DNA from: Bacteroides fragilis
GTDB lineage: Bacteria; Bacillota; Clostridia; Lachnospirales; Lachnospiraceae
Length of the DNA stretch: 64,000 nt
Reading direction: 5' to 3'
Assembly: GCA_023664485.1 (NCBI GenBank)
Contig: JAMPFK010000001.1
Location: 503,102 to 567,101 of the forward strand
Part shown: positions 16,217 to 24,105 of the stretch, in pieces
Position numbering within the stretch: position 1 is the first letter of the stretch
Layout of the letters: the number at the start of each line of letters is the position of its first letter
Notes under the pieces: generated by a model
Seen by the model: the letters and a program-made list of their open reading frames with translations, nothing else
What the model was told of the DNA's origin: nothing
Databases searched by the model: none
Made by a program: the position numbers and the translations under genes

Positions 16217-17065
16217 TTAAGCTCTGTCGGCACATCCGCACACTTTAATTTTATCTTCCACTGTTTTTGTTACATATTCCATAGCAACGGCGCCGTATTT
16301 CTTCGGGTCGAACGCTTCGGGATTATCTTTCAGGAACTGCTTGACGCCGTTACTGTATGCGATCCTGAGCTCCGTCGCAAAATTCACCTTACTGATGCCT
16401 CTCCTGATACATTCCCTGACCGCTTCGTCCGGAACGCCTGACGCGCCGTGAAGCACGAGCGGGACGCTCACCCGTTTCCGGATTTCAGAAAGCCTTTCCA
16501 CATCCAGTTTCGGCTCGCCCTTATAAATCCCGTGCGCCGTACCGATCGCGACCGCCAGGGAACTGATCCCCGTCTCTTTCACAAATTTCTCCGCATCGTC
16601 CGGATCGGTATAACCCGGATCGTTACAGTCCAGATCGTCTTCTTTGCCGCCTACCTTGCCGAGCTCCGCCTCCACCGGTATGCCGGAAGGGGCACATGCC
16701 TCTGCAACGCGCCGCGTCAGCAATATATTCTCATCAAACGCTTTCTGGGAACCGTCGATCATAATCGACGTATAGCCGACCCGCAATGCCTGCATCGCAA
16801 GGGAAAAGCTGTTTCCGTGATCCAGATGAAGCGCGATCGGAACCTTTGCCGATCCTGCCGCCGCCTTGACATTTGCATAATATAGTGGAAGACCGGCATA
16901 TTTGACGGTCGAAGGCGTGGTCTGTAAAATAGCCGGCGCATTCATCTCTTCCGCTGCTTTTATGACCGCCATGACCATTTCCATATTCTCAACATTGAAC
17001 GCGCCTACCGCATAACCTTCTCTGTCCGCGGTCTGCAGCATCTGTTCTGTCGTGACAAAAGCCAT
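16217..17065 (-). CDS. gatY: Class II ketose-bisphosphate aldolase (GatY/KbaY-like)
   Basis: A 282-residue zinc-dependent aldolase of the fructose/tagatose-bisphosphate class. HLDHGNSF (catalytic Asp and first zinc His), the IGTAHGIYKGEPKLD segment (second His) and PLVLHGASGVPDE (third His) are all present. With GatZ encoded just upstream, it would cleave tagatose-1,6-bisphosphate or a related ketose phosphate to dihydroxyacetone phosphate and an aldehyde. It has its own promoter with a LacI-type operator in the 150-bp gap after gatZ. The exact substrate is not fixed by sequence. Confidence 0.87.
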   Translation of the reverse strand: MAFVTTEQMLQTADREGYAVGAFNVENMEMVMAVIKAAEEMNAPAILQTTPSTVKYAGLPLYYANVKAAAGSAKVPIALHLDHGNSFSLAMQALRVGYTSIMIDGSQKAFDENILLTRRVAEACAPSGIPVEAELGKVGGKEDDLDCNDPGYTDPDDAEKFVKETGISSLAVAIGTAHGIYKGEPKLDVERLSEIRKRVSVPLVLHGASGVPDEAVRECIRRGISKVNFATELRIAYSNGVKQFLKDNPEAFDPKKYGAVAMEYVTKTVEDKIKVCGCADRA

Positions 17066-17105
17066 GTGAATTCCCCCTTACTTTTTTGATTGGTTTTTCG
17101 TAAAA

Positions 17106-17117
17106 CAAAACGTTTCG
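17106..17117. promoter_or_regulatory. LacI-type operator downstream of the gatY promoter
   Basis: CAAAACGTTTCG differs in one base from the perfect palindrome CGAAACGTTTCG at 22174-22185. It lies 19 bp past the -10 box, where a bound repressor would block transcription. Confidence 0.7.
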
Positions 17118-17135
17118 CTCTGATTGATTTTATTT

Positions 17136-17164
17136 ATTATATCAAAATATAGTATCAATTACAA
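17136..17164 (-). promoter_or_regulatory. Promoter of gatY and the ABC importer
   Basis: On the minus strand TTGTAA (17159-17164), 17-bp spacer, TATAAT (17136-17141). Confidence 0.7.
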
Positions 17165-17215
17165 CGCCGGCGTATACGAAATTCGCGGAAATCTATAAAA
17201 CAATAGTCACATTTT

Positions 17216-18544
17216 TTAACAGTAAAAAATATCTCCTGTCATATAATTCAATTTTGTCGCATAATTGTAATCTTCAATTAAGTGTACCACACAATCCTCC
17301 GCAAGCGCTCTGGCATTTCGTGGTAACAGGCCGTCCCGGACCTTGACGTACTGCACCGGCATATACTGGCGCAGCATACTGAGCGGGATTTCCACTTCGT
17401 CCATATTCCGGAACAGTTTTTCGATGGCCGCTTTCATTTCCGGCTGCGCAAAATAGTACCGGCACCGGTCGGAAAAGCTGTACTTTCTTTTGACCGCTAG
17501 CTGTTCTTCCGTTCCATGATAGTGTTTCTGCCAGTTCGCGGGATTTTTCAGCATGACTTCTTCCATCGTTTCTATGAAGTCCGCCCGTTTTTCTTCCGGC
17601 ACGAGCTGTTTCTCCATGATGGAAAGCGCGAACAGCCCTTCCCGCAGCGAAAAGGTCAGCGCCGGGCCGACTTTCAGAATCGCGATGCCGTCCTCCACCA
17701 TTTCTTTCAGCTCCTTCGGCGACTGATAATCGGTAGAATGTCCTTCCATGACAATATTGTTATATTTTTTCATCGCCGCCGTCAGCCGGGCCGCATTCAC
17801 CCTGTTATAATGAAAAATATCTGCGTCCCCGAACTCCACGCCAGGCTGTACGACAATGCCGACGATATTGTCGAACGCATCCTTCAATCCATGCCTTTCA
17901 AATGCCGCCCTGTAAGCGGCGAGCGTTTTTTCAACGTCCTCAGGCTCCGTCACCGAAACGGAATCTTCCGCCTCCTGGGCGCCGCCGGGAATCGGCACTT
18001 CGCTGCCGATGATAAAAGCCGGCCTGGCCTCTTCGGGATTTTCCGCCAATAATTCCTGATAGGCTTCCTCGCACGCCTCATAGAGGACCGCTCCCCTTTC
18101 CGCAATCGTCTCATCGCTTAAGGGGCAGTCTGTCGAATCGTCCGCGACGCGCATGCTGGTATCCAGATGGATTTTCTTAAAACCGGCCAGCACGAACAGC
18201 TTCACCAGCTCGACAGATTTTTCCATCGCTTCTTTTTCCGGTTCATTCTGCCATGTCAGAGGACCCAGATGGTCCCCGCCCAAAATAATCTTTTCTCTCG
18301 GAAAGCCGATGCCGTCCGCGATTTTATACACGAAATCGCGATAATCCGCGGGCTGCATGCCGGTATAGCCGCCGAACTGGTTGACCTGATTGGCGGTCGC
18401 CTCCACCAGCACATAATCATCGAACCGCACCGCCTGTTTCAGACAGGCTTCTATTACCAGATCATTCGCTGTACAAAAAGAAGGGATTCCGGCAAACTTC
18501 ATGCCTGTTCTTCTTTTTTCCAGCATCAAACGCATTGCATCCAT
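17216..18544 (-). CDS. gatZ: D-tagatose-bisphosphate aldolase non-catalytic subunit (GatZ/KbaZ)
   Basis: A 442-residue protein matching the GatZ/KbaZ family, which stabilises and activates the GatY/KbaY aldolase. Characteristic segments are GIPSFCTANDLVIEACL, VLVEATANQVNQFGGYTGM, IILGGDHLGPLTWQNEP, KIHLDTSMRVADD and MEGHSTDYQSPKEL. The full length agrees with the family (~420-440). It is encoded after the aldo/keto reductase gene and before gatY, with a promoter/operator between them, so the two subunits can be expressed at different levels. Confidence 0.92.
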   Translation of the reverse strand: MDAMRLMLEKRRTGMKFAGIPSFCTANDLVIEACLKQAVRFDDYVLVEATANQVNQFGGYTGMQPADYRDFVYKIADGIGFPREKIILGGDHLGPLTWQNEPEKEAMEKSVELVKLFVLAGFKKIHLDTSMRVADDSTDCPLSDETIAERGAVLYEACEEAYQELLAENPEEARPAFIIGSEVPIPGGAQEAEDSVSVTEPEDVEKTLAAYRAAFERHGLKDAFDNIVGIVVQPGVEFGDADIFHYNRVNAARLTAAMKKYNNIVMEGHSTDYQSPKELKEMVEDGIAILKVGPALTFSLREGLFALSIMEKQLVPEEKRADFIETMEEVMLKNPANWQKHYHGTEEQLAVKRKYSFSDRCRYYFAQPEMKAAIEKLFRNMDEVEIPLSMLRQYMPVQYVKVRDGLLPRNARALAEDCVVHLIEDYNYATKLNYMTGDIFYC

Positions 18545-18568
18545 TTTGTGTCCATGCTCCTTTCTTCC

Positions 18569-19585
18569 TCATGCTTTATCCTCATCCGGACAATCGACAA
18601 TAACGCCGTCCTCATCCCACAGATCATGCCAGTCCGTCGCGCCCGGCCACAGGAATACCTGTCCCTTGACGAGCCGGTTGTTCTTTTCCAGCGTGGAAAT
18701 GATCCGCATTTCCTCTTCTGTCAGCGGTTCCGTTACGGCCGCTTCCAGATTCGCTTCGTAATGATGCGTGGAAAAAGGAATCGGAATCTGCCCCCGCTGT
18801 ATCGCCCATTTCAAAGCGATAATCGCCGGATGCACGCCGTGCGCTTCCGCGATCGCCTTAAACTCCGGCACCTGCATATCCGCGATATCTTCCGGCTCCA
18901 TATCCCGTTCCGGCCTCTGCGGAGAACCGATCGGCATATAGCCTACCGGCTGGATATCATGCGCGTTCAGATAGTCGAAAATCTCCTGCTGCTGAAAGCA
19001 CGGATGCAGCTCCAGCTCGCATGCCGCCGGTTTTATACGGAATTTATCGATAACGGCCTCCAGTTTGGGGATCGTCATATTGGAAATACCGATATGGCGG
19101 ATCAGTCCTTTATCGACAAGTGTTTCGCACTGTCTGTAGGTATCCATGAACTCTTCCACAGAAAACGGCCTGGAATCGGGATTTCTGGAATCCACGCTGC
19201 AATGAGGCGCATGATAGTTCGGGAAAGGCCAGTGGATATAGAACATATCGATGTAATCGCACTGTAAGTCCGCGATACTCTGCAGGCAGGATTTCTCTAC
19301 CTCGCGGTGCATATCGTTCCAGACCTTCGTCATAATATACAAATCTTTTCTTTCCACGATGCCTTCGTCAAAAGCGGCTTTAAATACCTCTCCAATTTCT
19401 TTTTCATTTCCATAGCACGCCGCGCAGTCGAACATCCGATACCCGGCGCGGATTCCGCCCGCCACCGCGGCCGCCACCTGTTCTGCGCTGAACCGGTCGG
19501 ATCCAAACGTACCCATTCCGATACAGGGCGCCTTATCCCCTGTGTTCAATGTGATCTGCGGAACCTTTGAAGCCTCAACTCCCAT
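18569..19585 (-). CDS. Aldo/keto reductase
   Basis: A 338-residue NAD(P)H-dependent oxidoreductase with the AKR barrel. The catalytic tetrad is visible: Asp and Tyr in RMFDCAACYGNE, Lys in IMTKVWN and His in MFYIHWPFPN; a nucleotide-binding tail (IPIPFSTHHYEANL) follows. It would interconvert an aldose and its alditol or a related carbonyl. AAAGGAGG precedes the ATG. It sits between gatD and gatZ in the LacI-regulated operon, which suggests reduction or oxidation of the same sugar handled by the GatD-like enzyme; the direction is unknown. Confidence 0.9.
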   Translation of the reverse strand: MGVEASKVPQITLNTGDKAPCIGMGTFGSDRFSAEQVAAAVAGGIRAGYRMFDCAACYGNEKEIGEVFKAAFDEGIVERKDLYIMTKVWNDMHREVEKSCLQSIADLQCDYIDMFYIHWPFPNYHAPHCSVDSRNPDSRPFSVEEFMDTYRQCETLVDKGLIRHIGISNMTIPKLEAVIDKFRIKPAACELELHPCFQQQEIFDYLNAHDIQPVGYMPIGSPQRPERDMEPEDIADMQVPEFKAIAEAHGVHPAIIALKWAIQRGQIPIPFSTHHYEANLEAAVTEPLTEEEMRIISTLEKNNRLVKGQVFLWPGATDWHDLWDEDGVIVDCPDEDKA

Positions 19586-19608
19586 AGCTGTTATCCTCCT
19601 TTTTCGCT

Positions 19609-20658
19609 TTACGCCTCACTGTCAATCAGTATCTTCCCTTTCACCAGCCCCGGCGTCCTGAACATCTCGAACGCTTCGTCGATCCTGGAAAGGGGAATCT
19701 TCTTATAAATAAAAGAATCGTCGAACTGCAGTTCTCCGGTCTTGAAATAATGTGCCGTCAATTCCCATTCGTCCCCTGGAAAAGGCGCGGAATAGCTCAT
19801 CCAGGAGCCTGTCAGCATAAATTCCTTACGGTTCATGTTCTCCCATTCCTCCACGCTGAAAGAAAGGTCCTTCGTCGGCGTCCCGATAAAACATACCTGC
19901 GCCTTGTTGGCCGCCAGCTTGAAAGCGAGCTTCATCGTAATGGTATTTCCCGCCGTTTCGTAGACGTAATCGAAGCCGCGGCCGCCGGTAATCTCTTTTA
20001 CCCGCTCCATAAAATCCTCTTTGCCGGAGTTGATGCCATAATCGGCGCCAAGCCTCCCTGCGAGTTCCAGCCTTTCGTCCAGAATATCGAATACCGCCAC
20101 TTTTTCCGCTCCGAATATCTTCGCCCACTGCATCGTCATCAGGCCGATCGTGCCGCCGCCCAGAACCGCAACGCTCCTGCCGCCGCGGTACTCCACTCTG
20201 CGCAGTCCGTGGAGCGCCACAGTCGCCGGCTCGAAAAACGCGCCTTTTTCAAAGCTCACTTCATCGTCGAACTTAACGGCGTTTTTCTCCGGTACGACCA
20301 CATATTCCGCAAAGCTTCCGAACTCTCTGGAACCGATAAAGCTGTAATGCCTGCACAGGGAATAATTTCCCTTCTGGCAGTCCGCGCACTTCATACAGGG
20401 CACGAGCGGCACACCCGCCACCCGGTCGCCCGGCTTTAAGGACGTAACGCCCTCTCCGGCTTCCTCGATCGTCCCGGAAAATTCATGCCCTAACACGTTT
20501 GGAAAATAGTGGCAGGCGTCCCCGTTGACCCTCGGTATATCGGAACCGCAGATTCCGGTATATTTCACTTTGATCAGAACCTTTCCCGGTTCCACTTCCG
20601 GTTTCTGAATTTCTTCATAACGAATATCGTTCTTCGCATGTACTACTCCTGCTTTCAT
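19609..20658 (-). CDS. gatD: Zinc-dependent alcohol dehydrogenase, galactitol-1-phosphate dehydrogenase-like
   Basis: A 349-residue medium-chain dehydrogenase. The catalytic zinc site is GICGSD plus GHEFSG, the structural zinc site is CMKCADCQKGNYSLC, and the nucleotide-binding motif is VAVLGGGTIGLM. The pattern GSDIPRVNGDACHYFPNVLG and TGSWMSYSAPFPGDEWE is close to GatD, which oxidises galactitol-1-phosphate to tagatose-6-phosphate. Since uptake here is by an ABC importer rather than a PTS, the in vivo substrate could be an unphosphorylated polyol; this is inference. It is the second gene of the operon. Confidence 0.88.
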   Translation of the reverse strand: MKAGVVHAKNDIRYEEIQKPEVEPGKVLIKVKYTGICGSDIPRVNGDACHYFPNVLGHEFSGTIEEAGEGVTSLKPGDRVAGVPLVPCMKCADCQKGNYSLCRHYSFIGSREFGSFAEYVVVPEKNAVKFDDEVSFEKGAFFEPATVALHGLRRVEYRGGRSVAVLGGGTIGLMTMQWAKIFGAEKVAVFDILDERLELAGRLGADYGINSGKEDFMERVKEITGGRGFDYVYETAGNTITMKLAFKLAANKAQVCFIGTPTKDLSFSVEEWENMNRKEFMLTGSWMSYSAPFPGDEWELTAHYFKTGELQFDDSFIYKKIPLSRIDEAFEMFRTPGLVKGKILIDSEA

Positions 20659-20684
20659 ATCGCTTCTTCTTCCTTTCTTTTCTG

Positions 20685-22157
20685 TTAAAATGTATTTTTC
20701 AAATCCTCATACAACCGCAGATACAGCTCCATCGCGCGGTCATAGGCCGCCCGGTTAGACGGATCCGGTTCCTGTATCCGCGTAATCCGTATCGTCCGGC
20801 CCACGGCCTCTTCATAGTTTCCATAAATACCGCAGCCTACGCCCGCCAGAATCGCCGCGCCAAGCGTCGTCGCCGTATCGGAGGATGGCACCCGTATTGT
20901 CTTACCCGTCACATCCGCCTTGATCTGCGTCCACAGAACAGAATTGGACGCGCCCCCCATGGCATTCAGTGTGTCTACGGTAACGCCCGTCTGCGCCGCC
21001 GTCCTCAGATTATGTTCCAGCGAAAAGGCAACGCCCTCCAGGACCGCCCTGATCATATGGCCTCTTGTCTTGTCATAGGACAGGCCGTAAAAAACGCCCT
21101 TCGCATCGGGATTCCAGATCGGCGAGCGTTCCCCCGCCATATAGGGCAGAAAAACAACGCCGTCCGCGCCGGGCGCCACCTGCGCTGCTTCCGCCGTCAG
21201 CCCGTCAAAAGACAGGCCGCCGCCAAGCTCCTGCCGGAACCACTTTAACGCGCCTCCTCCTCCGACCGTTCCGCCCTGCAAAAGCCAAAGCCCCGGAACG
21301 ACATGCGCACCAAGAATCAGCGCTTTATGGGAAAGGGCCCTGTCGGTACAAATGCTCATACCGCCCGCCTGTCCCCCCTGTTCCTGCGTTTCTCCCGCCC
21401 GGTACACGCCGGCTCCCAGCGCGCCGCAGGCCGCATCCAGGCCGCCCGCCGCTACCGGGGTTCCAGCCTTTAAGCCGGTCTTTTGCGCCGCTTCTTTTGA
21501 GACGCCTCCCACGATTTCATCACAGCCGTACAGCTTAGGCATGAGCTCCGGCGAAAGCCCCATTTTTTCCGCCAGCGCCGTATCATAGGCTAGCTTTTCC
21601 ATATGAAAAAAATGGATGCCGTAGCACTGGGAATAATCCTGGCTCATCTCGCCGGTAAGCTTCATAACGAGATAGCTGTTGCTCTGCAGAAATTTATGCG
21701 CCTTACGGAATATCTCCGGCCTCTCTTCCCGGAACCAGAGAAGTTTGGGCGTCACATAGGATGGGAGGAAATCGTTGCCCGCCACCCGGAAAATTTCGTC
21801 GGCGCCGATTTCTTCCCTGACTCTTTCGCAAATATGTCTGGCCCTCGTATCCATCCAGATCGGCGTACGATACAGGATCTTCCCGTTTTCGTCCACCGGA
21901 ATCGCCGACCAGCTCTGTCCGTCCACGCCGATTCCCTTTATCTGCTCCGCACTCACGCCTTCACCGGAAAGCACCTCGCGAACGGCGCCGCAGACCGCCT
22001 CCCACCACTCTTCCGCATCCTGTTCGGCCCAGCCGCTCTGCGGATAGTAAACCCGGTATGGCCGGTTTGCCTGTGCCAGCACCTCTCCATCCTCGTCGAA
22101 TACCGCGACCTTACAGGCAGATGTCCCGATATCGATTCCCAATAATTGTCGTTTCAT
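20685..22157 (-). CDS. FGGY-family carbohydrate kinase (xylulokinase-like)
   Basis: A 490-residue sugar kinase of the FGGY family, with the first phosphate loop GIDIGTSACKVAVFDEDG, the catalytic-region GIGVDGQSW, WMDTRA, FLPYMAGERSPIWNP and the second phosphate loop MGGASNSVLWTQI. Overall it is XylB-like, but the operon has no xylose isomerase, and gatD, gatY and gatZ follow. It may therefore phosphorylate a ketohexose formed by the GatD-like enzyme. The first gene of the LacI-controlled operon: consensus promoter 75 bp upstream and an operator 17 bp before the ATG. The ribosome binding site GGAGGG is unusually close (3 bases). Confidence 0.87.
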   Translation of the reverse strand: MKRQLLGIDIGTSACKVAVFDEDGEVLAQANRPYRVYYPQSGWAEQDAEEWWEAVCGAVREVLSGEGVSAEQIKGIGVDGQSWSAIPVDENGKILYRTPIWMDTRARHICERVREEIGADEIFRVAGNDFLPSYVTPKLLWFREERPEIFRKAHKFLQSNSYLVMKLTGEMSQDYSQCYGIHFFHMEKLAYDTALAEKMGLSPELMPKLYGCDEIVGGVSKEAAQKTGLKAGTPVAAGGLDAACGALGAGVYRAGETQEQGGQAGGMSICTDRALSHKALILGAHVVPGLWLLQGGTVGGGGALKWFRQELGGGLSFDGLTAEAAQVAPGADGVVFLPYMAGERSPIWNPDAKGVFYGLSYDKTRGHMIRAVLEGVAFSLEHNLRTAAQTGVTVDTLNAMGGASNSVLWTQIKADVTGKTIRVPSSDTATTLGAAILAGVGCGIYGNYEEAVGRTIRITRIQEPDPSNRAAYDRAMELYLRLYEDLKNTF

Positions 22158-22173
22158 AACCCTCCAGACAGGA

Positions 22174-22185
22174 CGAAACGTTTCG
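22174..22185. promoter_or_regulatory. LacI-type operator (perfect palindrome) in the leader of the sugar operon
   Basis: CGAAACGTTTCG, a perfect 12-bp palindrome, between the promoter and the kinase start codon. Confidence 0.8.
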
Positions 22186-22230
22186 CCCTAAATTAAAAAA
22201 ATAAAAAAGACTTCTTAAACCGATAAAATC

Positions 22231-22259
22231 ATTATATACCTGGTTTTTACAGATGTCAA
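22231..22259 (-). promoter_or_regulatory. Consensus promoter of the kinase-gatD-AKR-gatZ operon
   Basis: On the minus strand TTGACA (22254-22259), exactly 17 bp, TATAAT (22231-22236): a full consensus sigma-A promoter, flanked by operators at 22174 and 22297. Confidence 0.9.
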
Positions 22260-22296
22260 CAACTTTCTGCATAGCGGTTTATTTTTTATATGAATG

Positions 22297-22308
22297 CGAA
22301 ACGTTTTG
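22297..22308. promoter_or_regulatory. LacI-type operator upstream of the sugar operon promoter
   Basis: CGAAACGTTTTG, one mismatch from the palindrome at 22174. The two centres are 123 bp apart, allowing looping across the promoter. Confidence 0.7.
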
Positions 22309-22404
22309 TGATTTTCCTGCCAAGTCTGCCAAAAGATTGACAGGGAAGCCGGAAACAGAATCTATCGAAACCAGGGAAGGCCTTATGTCTTTTTCCAATG
22401 GTAT

Positions 22405-22709
22405 TTACTCTGTTTCCAGCCCTTCGAAGACATCCTGAAGCTCCATACGAATATGCGGGAATGCCCTTAACCGAATCTCGGTTTCCGCATTGTAATGGAT
22501 ATCGTCTTTATCCTCTTCCAGGATATAGCTCTGCTCCATCACATATTTTCCATCGACACAAGACATATGCTGTTCTTTAATCCGGCCTTTACAATCGCAT
22601 AAATATTGCCATTTACAATTCCATGCGTATAATTCGGAGAAGGCGGCATATCATAAATGATGCCGTTTATTTTCTCATCTTTTCTATGCTCCATCCTGGC
22701 TAATCCCAT
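22405..22709 (-). pseudogene. Uma2-family nuclease remnant with internal deletion
   Basis: The N-terminal piece (from ATG 22709, AAAGGATG upstream) reads INGIIYDMPPSPNYTHGIVN and GNIYAIVKAGLKNS, as in Uma2/DUF820 restriction-endonuclease-fold proteins. After a frame change it continues with VDGKYVMEQSYILEEDKDDI and AFPHIRMELQDVFEGLE to the stop at 22405. The roughly 100-residue central part carrying the catalytic motif is missing, so the gene is dead. Confidence 0.7.
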
Positions 22710-22812
22710 ATGAACACATCCTTTCGTCATAAATTATACCATATTGCGAGAAAAAATGAAATATTTTTTCAAGTAAATTTCTGACTGTAAAATTCCGGCT
22801 GCGGAGCGCCGC

Positions 22813-23823
22813 TCACAGCCTCGCCACCGAATTTCCTTCCCGAATCCGCGTTCCCATAATGATTTCCACCGGAATCTCTTCTTTTTTGTTCTTGCTGCGG
22901 ACGTGATGCAGCAGAATCTCCACCGCCTTTTCGCTCATTTCCCTCATCGGCTGAACGACCATATACATCTGCGGTTTTACAAGATGGGAAAGAATCAGGT
23001 CGTCGAAGCCGAACATGGAAATATCCTCAGGGCACTGCATTCCGGATTCATTGAGCGCCATGACCGCGCCCAGCGTAATCTCGTAGTTGCTCATAAACAC
23101 GGCGGTAGGCCTGTCCTCCAACTGCAGCAGCTCGCGCATACTGTTCTGTCCGAATTCGATGGAATGCCTGCCTGTTTTCCGGTATTGCAAAGGGACTTCG
23201 ATGCCCGCCTGTTCCATCGCATCGAGATAGCCCTTATACCTCTCATAGCCCGTGTACTCGTTCTCGTCATCGGAACAGATAACGGCTATTTTCCGATGAT
23301 TGTTCTCCAACAGGATATTGACCGCGCGAAAAGCCGCCGTCCGGTTATCGATGCGGATGCAGTCAAATTCTGAAGTCTGAAAAGTCCTGTCCAGCAGGAC
23401 GACCGGGACGCCTGCGTCCTGCGCGGGCTTTAAGAACTTCGCATTTCTGGCAACAGGCACGATAATGATGCCATCCACTTTTTTATTCATCAGGAAGCGG
23501 ATATTTTCGGCCTCGATCTTCTCATCGTTACAGGAATCGCAGATCAGAATGCCGTACTTTTCTTTCCTGAGGGCGTTCCCGATATGATGAAGCAGCGTCC
23601 CGTTGAAAAGGCTTTCCACGCTGTATACCACAACGCCTACCGTCCTTGTCCTGTTCGTGACGAGCCCTCTGGCGATCTCATTTACCTCGTAGTGAAGCTC
23701 TTTGACCGCCGCTTCGATTCTGACCCTGTTTTCGGGCAGCACATTGCCCCCGTTCAGATATTTGGAGATGGTCGCAAGGGATAATCCTGTTTTCTCTTTA
23801 ATGTCTCTTATCGTTGCCGGCAT
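22813..23823 (-). CDS. LacI-family transcriptional regulator
   Basis: A 336-residue repressor: N-terminal helix-turn-helix (residues 2-45, TIRDIKEKTGLSLATISKYL) with the LacI hinge region, then the periplasmic-binding-like effector domain (TRTVGVVVYSVESLFNGTL to MGTRIREG). It lies upstream of the sugar operon in the same direction. The palindromes CGAAACGTTTCG found at 17106, 22174 and 22297 are of the central-CG LacI-family type, so it most likely controls the kinase/gatD and gatY/ABC transcripts. The effector is unknown. None of the three palindromes lies next to its own start. Confidence 0.93.
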   Translation of the reverse strand: MPATIRDIKEKTGLSLATISKYLNGGNVLPENRVRIEAAVKELHYEVNEIARGLVTNRTRTVGVVVYSVESLFNGTLLHHIGNALRKEKYGILICDSCNDEKIEAENIRFLMNKKVDGIIIVPVARNAKFLKPAQDAGVPVVLLDRTFQTSEFDCIRIDNRTAAFRAVNILLENNHRKIAVICSDDENEYTGYERYKGYLDAMEQAGIEVPLQYRKTGRHSIEFGQNSMRELLQLEDRPTAVFMSNYEITLGAVMALNESGMQCPEDISMFGFDDLILSHLVKPQMYMVVQPMREMSEKAVEILLHHVRSKNKKEEIPVEIIMGTRIREGNSVARL

Positions 23824-23979
23824 AGATCACATACTCCTTTTCTGGTCTGCTCAATAACTGTTGTCGGTAAAAAGCGCAATCTCCTGTATAGCAAAAAAGA
23901 TACCTCCCATGATATCCATATCCGGTTCTTCATACCATTCATTATATCACAGGAGGCATCTATTGTACGAGTTCCTTTT

Positions 23980-24082
23980 TATAGTTAACGACATTGGAAA
24001 CTGCCTTTTCGGACTTGTAAAAGCTTACCTATATGGCTTTTCCAGGAGCCGGAAAGAGCAATTTGTTATGTCGTTTACTATA
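23980..24082 (+). mobile_element. MITE copy 3 (103 bp)
   Basis: Same length and orientation as copy 1, with TATAGTTAACGACAT and ATGTCGTTTACTATA termini. It is inserted between the lacI promoter region and the 3' end of fucI (24 bp away). Confidence 0.85.
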
Positions 24083-24105
24083 ATTTTAACTTCTTTTATC
24101 CGCTG

